Shown: piece by piece, positions 36,401-43,085 of the stretch
Position numbering within the stretch: the first letter of the stretch is position 1
How the letters are laid out: every line of letters begins with the position of its first letter
Origin: Microbulbifer variabilis
GTDB lineage: Bacteria; Pseudomonadota; Gammaproteobacteria; Pseudomonadales; Cellvibrionaceae
DNA: 64,000 bases
Assembly: GCF_023716485.1 (NCBI RefSeq)
Contig: NZ_CP092418.1
Coordinates: forward strand, 665,001-729,000
Reading direction: 5' to 3'
Translations under genes and position numbers: made by a program
Notes under the pieces: model-generated
The model's input: the letters and a program-made list of their open reading frames with translations, nothing else
Database searches by the model: none
What the model was told of the DNA's origin: nothing

Positions 36401-38323
36401 TTTGACGAGGCCAGCGGACAATTCACCGATAACGGTATCTTGATCGGCAATATGCAAAGCGTACGCAAGGCACAGTTGCGCGCTCAGCAGGCTTCGGGCT
36501 CGGTGTTTTTTGAGGCGTTTACCGATACCACGGCTGCCGATGATTGGGTGGTCTATGCCGGCTCTGACTCAGGATACCTTTACGAAGTGAGGCCGGATAC
36601 CGACAAGGATGTGGCGGGCGGAAATGTGTTGCGCGTCGGCCAGGATGACAAGGCCTCCAATGCTTGGCTTGAGTATAGGGAAAGGTTTCCTTTCGACCCG
36701 GACAAGCTGTACCGGATTAAATTTCGGGTGTGGGTGGGCTCTGGGGGCGATGCAGACCGGTCGCTGTATCTGGGTATTAATTGCTTTGATAAAGATGGCA
36801 AGAGGGTCAATGCTAGCGGCAGTGAGACCCATTCGGGCTCCCATTATATCGCTGCGCCTGGTGTAAAGGCGTCTGGTGCGGGCTGGAAAGAATACACCGC
36901 ATATTTTCAGGGCCGAACGACGGGTAATGCTAGTTACCAATCTACCGTGGGGCACAACACCATAGCCCAGCCGGCTCAGCTGCAGGCGACCGTCAGACAG
37001 TTTACGCCGGTGATTATTGCTAACTACGACGCGACCAAGAAAGGGGTGACCCAGATTGATTATGTGCGCATCGATACGGTTGAACCAACTGGCAACGGCC
37101 TTTATTTAAAGATCAATAGCAATTCGAGCCTGGGCGATAATGCCAGCCCGGGGGAAGCGCGGTTGTGTGGCTTTGATGCAAATGGCAACCCCGATGGCAC
37201 TCTGCCGGGCTGGTTTTACTGGGGTGGCAAGCGGATAAAAATTCCACCGGTGGAATTAAATCCAAGTCTTGGAGGCCTGTTTTATATCGTCACCGAGACG
37301 GATGGAGTTTGGATTTCAGCGGGTTCGGCCTTGTCGGTATCCATTGAGCGCGGAGCCTATAGATACCACTATTACGATGGCGCTAGCTCAACAACCAAAC
37401 GCGGCTATTTCTCATCAATAGAGAACAAGCTGATTATCGGAGAGATTTTCCTTTCTGGATCGGAAGTCGTTAAAAGCGGTGGTATTTACCAAAATCCGCG
37501 GCCATTGGGTGGGTTCTCTGCCTATCTCAGCGGACTTAATGAAAAAGGCGCTATCAATGAACAGCGTAGCCTTCCGCATATCCAGTCCGGTATCTCTTCC
37601 ATCACGAGCGGGGGCGCGCCGCTTACCGCGAGAGATGACGGCTCTACTGCGAAAATCACGGTTGCCTCGCATACCGTGCAGTATGGATTTGGGGCGGTCT
37701 CCTATAACAGCGGCAGCATTACCGGCCTGTCATTTTCCAGAAAATATTATGTGTATTGCGATGATGAAAACTACGCAGGCGGCGCGGTAACTTACAAAGC
37801 CACCACAAGTTTTACCGTCCTGGCTGCAAATACCCACCGACGCTATGTAGGGACAATCACGACCCCGGCGAATGGTGGTGGCGGGACCATACCGACAGAT
37901 CCCTGGTGCGTAGACTATGACACTTTGCTGCCGGATGGCCGCTATGTGCGAGACCTACAGCCTGGGGATTTGGTGGAATGCATCGATGTCGGCACCGGTG
38001 AGCGCGGCGTATTCCCGCTGCGCGCAATGGGTTCCGGTGAGGAAGTGTGTTACAGCCTGCGCACCCCTGAAGGTGCGGAAATCTGGCAATCGGAATCCAC
38101 ACCCATGGACCTGCCGGACGGCTCAATCGTGCGCACCCCGCACATGCTAGGCAAGCCGGTGTATGTGCTGTGCCATGGCGCTTCTCAATTATCGACGGTT
38201 ACAGAAATCCGCAAACTGGGCCCGCGGCGCGTGCTAAAGCCTGATTTTGGCGATCGTATGTTTTTCGCCGGGCGCCAGGCAGAGCTAACCATGGCAACCC
38301 ACAACGCAAGACAAAAACCATAG
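33482..38323 (+). CDS. Large tail-tip/receptor-binding protein with Gly-rich region and C-terminal Hint-like domain
   Basis: 1613 residues. The N-terminal 540 residues form a tail-hub-like region (SQRIIPEQGRAEIGAISFEVVDINGLL...). Residues about 620-805 are Gly-rich (GGRGFLGSCRGGGGRVSG, GGSGGGGAPGG), as in adhesive fibre tips. Residues 860-890 form a short coiled coil, and about 1010-1470 are beta-rich carbohydrate-binding-like domains. From Cys1476 (CVDYDTLLPDGRYVRDLQPG) to the end lies a Hedgehog/intein-like Hint fold that ends THNARQKP, with His1607-Asn1608 at the place of the intein C-terminal HN. The Hint domain may cleave the tip. Confidence 0.82.
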   Translation: MRNNSETFDLYNQAAQRELRLVIEIGFDLPLYITSHNDIPSLPANAVLGALKKCSATSQRIIPEQGRAEIGAISFEVVDINGLLSYVLRDELEQGNGIKGRSVRLYQGFAGLDWADFRLEQTQIAEESIAYAEGVYRVRCRDIQREMRRDIFVPNSTRLAANFSKTASTLWVFDTSSFEPNPHTAAYGDAPNQSVYYLKIKYQDGFEIVRATGKTGNSFTGCTRGLFGTFARDHALPEDSGDESGVEIEEFVYLEGPGPQLAYALLTGKILGTNNVLPSNWHLGIDPAFVVQDEFENIGADWYKPSDHRKGKILRFDGLEKTDGKKFIETEINLLLGAFMPVNAAGQLGFRRMAGVLAESGTVATISPDDVSSLGELKYNLAGVHNAFSVQWSWFEQPGFDGKFLRSNNLIDADSISTHGEAKPLALKFRGLHNSRHTYTTLKNTFDALRDRFAGPPLTLRLGLLPSKNDLEVGDIVRVSLPQLRDHSQNVSGGILDRAMEVQRINVDQVSGAVSVDLFGSYQPASAVPDQPSGSTSTGELPDSWYSAEGTEMTAAGLAIDASGFLTANGTLYGADNSRTVFYYLGDLAIPAGRTLFVSDNVELHVRGVLQIDGTLRGVPSNGGRGFLGSCRGGGGRVSGIGATNRTMYNRIRGQIVVGRNSVMPPLNIENNGGELQGIPEDMRGTGGARGGNSYYYLRGDQSYENSGYGGSGGQGGASLVIVARGIALGVSGTINTSGGNGSGGSLGTGIQKIPGGSGGGGAPGGIVLLVDGTQNPMPVLTNSRIVACYGSSPSSPGTAGQGGTCLGTAAARVLFVPKSRTPYPDPEDPALDPDLQAALEAAEEAKADAQKALEDLGNISADGVLHINEKLQLIREYSQLINDQVKLDALASNFGTALDPKRAAFTNALTALTSYLQGLIPAWDNRQENTPVSRTLFDSNWTYAYDQKTALHNAVVEATRSKAFDATRNIIGFDEASGQFTDNGILIGNMQSVRKAQLRAQQASGSVFFEAFTDTTAADDWVVYAGSDSGYLYEVRPDTDKDVAGGNVLRVGQDDKASNAWLEYRERFPFDPDKLYRIKFRVWVGSGGDADRSLYLGINCFDKDGKRVNASGSETHSGSHYIAAPGVKASGAGWKEYTAYFQGRTTGNASYQSTVGHNTIAQPAQLQATVRQFTPVIIANYDATKKGVTQIDYVRIDTVEPTGNGLYLKINSNSSLGDNASPGEARLCGFDANGNPDGTLPGWFYWGGKRIKIPPVELNPSLGGLFYIVTETDGVWISAGSALSVSIERGAYRYHYYDGASSTTKRGYFSSIENKLIIGEIFLSGSEVVKSGGIYQNPRPLGGFSAYLSGLNEKGAINEQRSLPHIQSGISSITSGGAPLTARDDGSTAKITVASHTVQYGFGAVSYNSGSITGLSFSRKYYVYCDDENYAGGAVTYKATTSFTVLAANTHRRYVGTITTPANGGGGTIPTDPWCVDYDTLLPDGRYVRDLQPGDLVECIDVGTGERGVFPLRAMGSGEEVCYSLRTPEGAEIWQSESTPMDLPDGSIVRTPHMLGKPVYVLCHGASQLSTVTEIRKLGPRRVLKPDFGDRMFFAGRQAELTMATHNARQKP

Positions 38324-38331
38324 GAGGCACC

Positions 38332-38715
38332 ATGCCCAGCTTTTCCCCGAAAACCGTGCCAGGCCTTGAAGCCTGGCAGTTCACCTACACCATCGACGAC
38401 GGCCACAGCGCCGGCACTATTGTGCGCGCAACGGTAACGCAAACTACCGAACCGGCATCCACTGAAGCCAAAGCCGCCGCCGTTTTAAAATGCACCATCG
38501 CGGTGATTGATGACCAAAACAAAGTACAGATTGACGGCGCTGGGGACGAAATGCGTAGCGTGTATGTAACGACCAAAACCCTGCAGACCGATGCGGGGCA
38601 GGCCATCAATGTTGCCGACCATGCTGCCGATCTTGTAGCCGACTGTATTGTTGAAGTGGCGAACCGCCTAGCGGTGCATAGCTCGATTGCGGCTATGGCT
38701 ATTCCGAGTGGGTGA
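38332..38715 (+). CDS. Small protein downstream of the tail-tip gene
   Basis: 127 residues (FSPKTVPGLEAWQFTYTIDDGHSAGTIVRATVTQT...), with AGGAGG upstream. It is beta-rich and hydrophilic with no signal peptide, possibly a fibre component or chaperone for the tip. It is the last backbone gene before array 2. Confidence 0.65.
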   Translation: MPSFSPKTVPGLEAWQFTYTIDDGHSAGTIVRATVTQTTEPASTEAKAAAVLKCTIAVIDDQNKVQIDGAGDEMRSVYVTTKTLQTDAGQAINVADHAADLVADCIVEVANRLAVHSSIAAMAIPSG

Positions 38716-38872
38716 TACTGGCTTCGGTTTTCAGTAGTGGAGAGAGCGTGTCGCCGGTGCGAAGGCCCGAATTATAGAGCCATGGCTTACATCTACAGAA
38801 AGGTCCCCCTAACTTATTGATTTAATTATGGGTAAAATGTGTTCAAGAGCGGGAAGTTGAACCAGGCGTCTT

Positions 38873-39005
38873 GAGCCAGTGGCTCACTATCCCTGGTTAC
38901 TATTTAGACAGTGGTTTATAACCTGCTGTAAATAAGGACTTTTTTGTGGAGCTTGAAGGCTCCATCCCAGAAATAGTAGCCAAATGGATAGTGAGCCACT
39001 GGCTC
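38873..39005. repeat. Perfect 20-bp inverted repeat flanking a 93-bp spacer, upstream of array 2
   Basis: The arms 38873-38892 and 38986-39005 are exact reverse complements. Each arm itself contains a 13-bp palindrome (gagcca-n-tggctc). The spacer holds another small hairpin (ggagcttgaaggctcc). The right arm overlaps the array 2 leader. The rest of 38716-38872 shows no gene. Confidence 0.85.
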
Positions 39006-39023
39006 TTTAATAAACTGTTAAGC
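38968..39023 (+). other. Leader of cassette array 2 (attI-like candidate)
   Basis: This 56-bp segment shares CAGAAATAGTAG, a CAA at offset 13, ATAGTG at offset 20 and the GTTA core at offset 49 with the array 1 leader, without any gap. The core GTTAAGC (39017-39023) is the exact complement of the R'' of the first cassette. Confidence 0.62.
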
Positions 39024-39036
39024 ACCAGAGAGAAAT

Positions 39037-39330
39037 ATGGTCCAGGCTATTGATCTAACAATGTTGCTAACCATCTACGGAGGTTCCGCGTACTTGGCAT
39101 ATCGCTATGCTTTGCGTGGCCTACTCGCTGGCGTCATCTTAGTTTGGTTTGGTGGTATTCTCTCAATGGAGGTCTTGATGCTTCTTGATCCAGACTACAG
39201 TCCCGGGGTGTTGGGAGCTGCAAAATTTCTTTTTGGTGGGGTGGTTGGTTTACTTTGGTGTGCCCCTTTTTATGCAATTAACATTGCGGTAAAAAAACTA
39301 ATTAAGCGCAAGGCAAAAAGGCATGCTTAA
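39037..39330 (+). CDS. Cassette membrane protein, unknown function
   Basis: 97 residues with three hydrophobic segments (about 10-25, 28-48 and 60-85) and a basic tail (KKLIKRKAKRHA), so it is an inner-membrane protein with a cytoplasmic C-terminus. The start is preceded by GAGAG. The stop codon is in R''. The family is unknown. Confidence 0.75.
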   Translation: MVQAIDLTMLLTIYGGSAYLAYRYALRGLLAGVILVWFGGILSMEVLMLLDPDYSPGVLGAAKFLFGGVVGLLWCAPFYAINIAVKKLIKRKAKRHA

Positions 39331-39420
39331 CAAAGCCAAGCACGGACGCCAGCAAAGCTGGCTGGACCTACATTCCGCAGCTTCGCTGCTTCATTTCGGC
39401 CCGTGTTGGCGGCGTTATGC
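39325..39420 (+). repeat. attC of array 2, cassette 1
   Basis: R'' GCTTAAC and R' GTTATGC bound 96 nt. L'' gccaagcacgg pairs with L' ccgtgttggc except for one extrahelical G. Inner hairpins include gcagcttcgctgc. Confidence 0.92.
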
Positions 39421-39433
39421 AGAATAGAAGACG

Positions 39434-39742
39434 ATGAACTTTGATGAAGAAAAATTGATTCAATGTGGTGTGAAGTTGGCAGAAATGCATGATTTGCCCG
39501 CGCCTCCCAATGAGCTTTTCAGAAGAAAAATTCATGAGCTTCTTATTGAGAGAGAAAATTACGAAGGGGCATTGAAGGGGATTATCACACGAGAGGAGGC
39601 TGCATTACTGGTGTTACAGCATTTCCAAACATTAATCTGTCATAGTGCAGGAAAAAACGAAGTGTCGTTGGTAGAAGACTGGAGTAGTTTAGTTGAGCCC
39701 GTTACTTCGGCATTATTTGTGAAGTCAACTGGAAAGGCATAA
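39434..39742 (+). CDS. Small soluble cassette protein, unknown function
   Basis: 102 residues, mostly helical (KLIQCGVKLAEMHDLPAPPNELFRRKIHELLIERENYEGALKGII). The start lies 19 bp after the cassette boundary; the stop is in R''. No domain is recognised. Confidence 0.72.
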   Translation: MNFDEEKLIQCGVKLAEMHDLPAPPNELFRRKIHELLIERENYEGALKGIITREEAALLVLQHFQTLICHSAGKNEVSLVEDWSSLVEPVTSALFVKSTGKA

Positions 39743-39796
39743 CAAGTTGCGTCAGAAGGACGCAGCGAAGCTGCGCCTCTGCGCAAGGCGTTATAT
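39737..39796 (+). repeat. attC of array 2, cassette 2
   Basis: R'' GCATAAC and R' GTTATAT bound a compact 60-nt site. L'' ttgcgtcag pairs with L' ctgcgcaa with one extrahelical T. The tip is gcagcgaagctgc. Confidence 0.93.
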
Positions 39797-39814
39797 TTCA
39801 CAAGTATCAGAGAA

Positions 39815-40237
39815 ATGATGAAATATCTTAAATATTTTCTAGCAGTAGTAGTCGGTTTTATAGTTATTTATATGGGTTCAGTTGATATTCCCGGTATTTT
39901 ATTACCATTACTTTATGGTCCTTACCCAACTGATGGAAACGTGCCATTTCTAAGGGTGTTTACCGATTTCTGGTTGTCATTTGCTTTCACAATGTTGGGT
40001 GGTTATCTTGCTGCGTTTATATCCCCATCCAGGCCGCTTACTGTAGGCTTTGTCGCAGGGCTTCTGTATTTCAGTTTAAGTGCATATTGGTATAGCGGCT
40101 ATGGATTAGTTGGTAGTGAGTGGGTTTCCCCGGTATTTATGCTTTTAAAAGTGCCGGTTGCTGCGTACTTAGGTGCGCTGCTATATAAAAAATATAACAA
40201 GTCAATCAACTACGCGCCTTCGGCGCCGGACAGCTAA
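39815..40237 (+). CDS. Cassette polytopic membrane protein, unknown function
   Basis: 140 residues with four predicted membrane segments (about 4-22, 45-70, 74-92 and 100-124). It continues 13 residues past the start of its own attC, so its C-terminus (NKSINYAPSAPDS) is encoded by the recombination site. ATG 39818 is an alternative start. The family is unknown. Confidence 0.72.
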   Translation: MMKYLKYFLAVVVGFIVIYMGSVDIPGILLPLLYGPYPTDGNVPFLRVFTDFWLSFAFTMLGGYLAAFISPSRPLTVGFVAGLLYFSLSAYWYSGYGLVGSEWVSPVFMLLKVPVAAYLGALLYKKYNKSINYAPSAPDS

Positions 40238-40282
40238 AAGCGTGGCTTCGCCACAACGCTGCCGGTTATTGAGGCGTTAGCT
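40192..40282 (+). repeat. attC of array 2, cassette 3
   Basis: R'' ATATAAC and R' GTTAGCT bound 91 nt. L'' tcaatcaac pairs with L' gttattga with one extrahelical C. Two inner hairpins (gcgccttcggcgc, gtggcttcgccac) follow. Confidence 0.92.
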
Positions 40283-40317
40283 TTCGTTCTGAGCAAGAGA
40301 ACTATTAAGGTTTGAGA

Positions 40318-40932
40318 ATGTTACATTGGGTGGTTGTAGAGCAAAATAATAAGCAGTATCTGCTAGAAATGCCTCACAGGCTTTACTATGAGTTCTCAGT
40401 AAGATCATGTATTAAATCTCAAGAATTGATGGGTGACATAAAGAGAGTTCAGGCGGAGAACAAAGGAAACCATTCGGGTGAGCTTGAGGCGCTACTCTAT
40501 GAGCAGCGTCTATCAATGATAAACGTTCCTATTTATGCTGCTTTGTCCCTCGAAGCCTACATTAATTATTATGCCTCTAGATACAGCATGCCTTTCCAAA
40601 AGGATATTGATCGTTTATCAACTGTAAAAAAATGGAACATCTATTCGAACTGGAAAACGAAAAAAACCATAGACAAAGATGCACTAGATAAAATAAAGGA
40701 AATTTTTGATCTTAGAGATCAGTTTGTTCACTCAAAACCTGAACTTGTTGAGCACGGCACTCAAGAGCCACCGAAAGGAAAAAGTGTTCAGGCAAGAATA
40801 GAGGTTATCGACAAAAGCAAGTTGATTTTTGATCTTAACTGTATTTATGAGGCTATTTTCAAAATAGATTCAGATGAGGGTGATGACCACAAGAAAGCAC
40901 CGTGGTTATACGAGCTCCGCAAGAAAAGCTAA
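40318..40932 (+). CDS. Cassette protein with helical, HEPN-like look, unknown function
   Basis: About 204 residues from ATG 40318 (TAAGG 7 bp upstream; TTG 40312 is the alternative). The sequence is hydrophilic and helical. A segment IYAALSLEAYINYYASRY...IKEIFDLRDQFVHSKPELVEHG resembles nucleic-acid- or immunity-related helical proteins in which RxxxxH-like motifs occur (RDQFVH), but this is only a suggestion. The stop is in R''. Confidence 0.7.
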   Translation: MLHWVVVEQNNKQYLLEMPHRLYYEFSVRSCIKSQELMGDIKRVQAENKGNHSGELEALLYEQRLSMINVPIYAALSLEAYINYYASRYSMPFQKDIDRLSTVKKWNIYSNWKTKKTIDKDALDKIKEIFDLRDQFVHSKPELVEHGTQEPPKGKSVQARIEVIDKSKLIFDLNCIYEAIFKIDSDEGDDHKKAPWLYELRKKS

Positions 40933-41044
40933 CAATGCGCTGCAGGCCGACAGCTTACTTTGCGTACCTTTTGCGCGGTCGCTGCGCTCCCATTTTTGCG
41001 CAAAATGCGCACAAAGCAAGCTGCGGCTGAGCGTGGCGTTATGC
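40927..41044 (+). repeat. attC of array 2, cassette 4
   Basis: R'' AGCTAAC and R' GTTATGC bound 118 nt, the longest site. L'' cgctgcag pairs with L' ctgagcg with one extrahelical G, and the stem continues through ccgacagctt. Confidence 0.92.
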
Positions 41045-41062
41045 ACAAAAGGAGCTTTGTAG

Positions 41063-41719
41063 TTGATATCTCTATCCAATCAAATAGACGATATTTTACT
41101 GGAGCCGATGAAGATTCCAGATGCTTTTGAGAAGCTCTTCAGCTGGATTGAAAAAAACGGCTTCTACGAAGATACGGAAGATGGGAGAGTTGGCTACCTA
41201 TATCCAATCGGCAAGCTTAGATCTGAATGGAGTAGCAATGAAAGGCCTGGTGGAACGCTGATTGAATTCTATGCAGAGAAAGACTGTGATTTATTCTACT
41301 TCATAAATGAAAAAACAAAGGGTCGACTTCGGGTCTTCGCCAGAACCGGTGGTGATGGGTCAATGGCTGCGTTTTGGATTGATGATGAAGGGCAGCAAAA
41401 AATTGTACATATAGGATCGGGCTCTGGGTCCATGCTCGCTTGTGTCTTATGTGATGATCCTTTGGACTTTTTAAGGCTTATCGCCATAGGGTACGATGAG
41501 ATCTGCTGGAATGATGAGTTCGATCTTACACCCAGCGAAAGCTTCAAAAATAGTAACTTTACGGTTCAGCCAAATTTAAAATATCAAGATTGGCTAATTC
41601 ATGAGTTTCAAACTTCTATTCCAAGTAAAGCCAGTGAAATAGTCAAAAAGCCTGCGGAATATGGAGATGAAGATTCAAAGGATCCATTTTGTAAGTGGTT
41701 AATAGAAAATGATGCATAA
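41063..41719 (+). CDS. Cassette protein resembling SMI1/KNR4 (SUKH) proteins
   Basis: 218 residues from a TTG with AAAAGGAG 8 bp upstream. The segments GGTLIEFYAEKDCDLFYFINEKTKGRLRVFARTGGDGSMAAFWID and DPLDFLRLIAIGYDEICW have the look of SUKH-superfamily proteins, which include toxin immunity proteins. This is a pattern judgement. No toxin is encoded beside it. The stop is in R''. Confidence 0.72.
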   Translation: MISLSNQIDDILLEPMKIPDAFEKLFSWIEKNGFYEDTEDGRVGYLYPIGKLRSEWSSNERPGGTLIEFYAEKDCDLFYFINEKTKGRLRVFARTGGDGSMAAFWIDDEGQQKIVHIGSGSGSMLACVLCDDPLDFLRLIAIGYDEICWNDEFDLTPSESFKNSNFTVQPNLKYQDWLIHEFQTSIPSKASEIVKKPAEYGDEDSKDPFCKWLIENDA

Positions 41720-41791
41720 CAAAGCCAGCCAGAAGGGCCAAAAAACCGCCGCTTCGCTCAGGCTTTTCGGCCTCTGCTGGCGGCGTTATTG
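41714..41791 (+). repeat. attC of array 2, cassette 5 (array end)
   Basis: R'' GCATAAC and R' GTTATTG bound 78 nt. L'' gccagccag pairs with L' ctgctggc with one extrahelical C. The R' overlaps the stop codon of the convergent XRE gene. Confidence 0.92.
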
Positions 41792-42127
41792 CCTCCCTTT
41801 CCAAAGCTGATAACTACTCTCAATCACTCGGTGAATATGCCGACGAAACTCCTGCGGCAGTTTTGCATAGAGCCGCGCAACTAACGGCGGAAAGGGAATC
41901 TGCGCAAAGTGGTGCAGGTTCTCGGCCCCGTACACCTCCGCTAGCGTAATCCCCACCGCCTCACACCAGGCCGGCAGCAGTTCCGCCGCTATCTTCTGCT
42001 TGCCTGTTTCCATTTTCGAAACTTGAGATGGTGCCAGCCCCAGCTGCTTGGCCAACTGTGCGATCGTCATCCCCTTCAATTTCCGTGCGTTGCGCAGGCG
42101 TTTGCCCAGTGTTCCGGCCTCCAACAT
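41786..42127 (-). CDS. XRE-family regulator at the end of array 2
   Basis: 113 residues with an N-terminal helix-turn-helix (LGKRLRNARKLKGMTIAQLAKQLGLAPSQVSKMETGKQ) and a helical C-terminal part. Its TAA stop is formed by bases of the attC R' heptamer, so the array boundary coincides with the gene end. It may regulate the divergent gene or umuDC. Confidence 0.82.
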   Translation of the reverse strand: MLEAGTLGKRLRNARKLKGMTIAQLAKQLGLAPSQVSKMETGKQKIAAELLPAWCEAVGITLAEVYGAENLHHFAQIPFPPLVARLYAKLPQEFRRHIHRVIESSYQLWKGRQ

Positions 42128-42160
42128 CTAGCCGTATCAGGTACTCCCGTAATAACAAAC

Positions 42161-42175
42161 TTTCGATTTTCGAAA
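42161..42175. promoter_or_regulatory. Palindrome upstream of the XRE gene
   Basis: TTTCGA-TTT-TCGAAA lies 34 bp upstream of the XRE start, a plausible autoregulatory operator. The stretch 42176-42368 is AT-rich at first and then holds a GC-rich hairpin region; no gene is seen. Confidence 0.4.
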
Positions 42176-42368
42176 TAAAACCGCATTTTGCATTGCTAAA
42201 TTAGAAATAATCCAGAATATCCGTTTATCAACTGAGAAATAGCTAGTAGTGTCCCGGTGTTTGTCGCCAAAAGCCCGGATAATTCACTAACGGGCCTTGG
42301 CGGAGGTAAGCCACCGGGGCCAGTGCCTGTGGTGGTTAGGATTTGTCGTTCCTACAAGGAGGTAGACC

Positions 42369-42578
42369 ATGCCTTTGACCGCTCATGTTCAACAACTTCA
42401 CCACGTCAATAACCTATGTGCCGGCCTGGAATGGGTGGCGAGCTGTCCCAATCAGAACGCGCGCACTGCCTTGCTGCAGCTGATTGGTGAAGAGGTGGGG
42501 GAAACCCTGCAGGGCGTTATTTTTGCTGTTGAGGCAAAGGCCGCAGGTAGAAGCCTACCGACAGAGGAGGCGGCCTAG
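42369..42578 (+). CDS. Small phage-end protein of unknown function
   Basis: 69 residues (TAHVQQLHHVNNLCAGLEWVASCPNQNARTALLQLIGEEVGETLQGVIFAVEAKA) with a strong AAGGAGG ribosome site. It is helical and soluble. It is placed before umuDC, separated by the SOS box. Confidence 0.65.
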   Translation: MPLTAHVQQLHHVNNLCAGLEWVASCPNQNARTALLQLIGEEVGETLQGVIFAVEAKAAGRSLPTEEAA

Positions 42579-42662
42579 CCTGCTGTTCAGGCTGGTGCTG
42601 TGGTTGGTACCGGCCTTATAGTCATCCATTGCCCTTGCCGGTTGCTGCCCTCTGGCAATAAA

Positions 42663-42678
42663 CTGTATGCATATACAG
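42663..42678 (+). promoter_or_regulatory. LexA (SOS) box of umuDC
   Basis: CTGTATGCATATACAG matches the gammaproteobacterial LexA consensus CTG-N10-CAG with an alternating AT core, 17 bp before the umuD start. Confidence 0.9.
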
Positions 42679-42695
42679 TATTCAGGGTTTCCAGA

Positions 42696-43085
42696 ATGAA
42701 GCTTTCCCCACTCTACGGCCACGGCATTGCCTGTGGCTTTCCCTCTCCCGCCGATGACCACAAGGAGGCGGCCCTTAGCCTGGATGAGCATCTGATCAGC
42801 AAGCCGGCGGCGACCTTTATGGCGCGGGCGAATGGGGATTCCATGATGGGGTTGGGCATCTTCGACAAGGATCTGCTGATTGTCGATCGCTCGTTAACCC
42901 CTGCCCATGGCGATGTGGTTGTGGTGGCCCTGGATGGCCAGCTCACCTGCAAGGTGCTAGACCAGCAGCAGGGGCGGCTGCTCTCTGCCAATGATGACTA
43001 CGCCCCAATCCCCATCTGGGAGGGGCAGGAATTGATTGTGGAGGGGGTGGTTAAAGCTTCGGTGCGTTACCACCGGCCGCGTTGA
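42696..43085 (+). CDS. umuD: UmuD-like protease subunit of DNA polymerase V
   Basis: About 129 residues from ATG 42696. The Cys13-Gly14 self-cleavage site lies in IACGFPSP. The catalytic Ser49 is in NGDSMMG and Lys86 in LTCKVL. After RecA-stimulated cleavage UmuD' forms Pol V with UmuC. A longer frame from 42600 would read through the LexA box and is rejected. It is followed directly by umuC. Confidence 0.93.
   Translation: MKLSPLYGHGIACGFPSPADDHKEAALSLDEHLISKPAATFMARANGDSMMGLGIFDKDLLIVDRSLTPAHGDVVVVALDGQLTCKVLDQQQGRLLSANDDYAPIPIWEGQELIVEGVVKASVRYHRPR

Larger units (their letters stand above)
39018..41785 (+). mobile_element. Integron cassette array 2 (five cassettes) without integrase
   Basis: Cassettes: 39018-39414, 39415-39790, 39791-40276, 40277-41038 and 41039-41785. 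Start R' and end R'' heptamers are exact complements in each: GTTAAGC/GCTTAAC, GTTATGC/GCATAAC, GTTATAT/ATATAAC, GTTAGCT/AGCTAAC and GTTATGC/GCATAAC. Every attC has a stem with one extrahelical base in L''. One gene per cassette, all on the plus strand, each start 14-41 bp after the boundary. Confidence 0.95.

Noticed and set aside
38941..38970. Possible terminator hairpin ggagcttgaaggctcc upstream of array 2
   Set aside because: The T run lies before the stem and not after it on the plus strand, and no T run follows on the minus strand.
27616..41785. First reading of the intergenic stretches as terminators or simple repeats of cargo genes
   Set aside because: The R'/R'' complement rule and the extrahelical bases fit attC sites far better than terminators; none ends in a T run.
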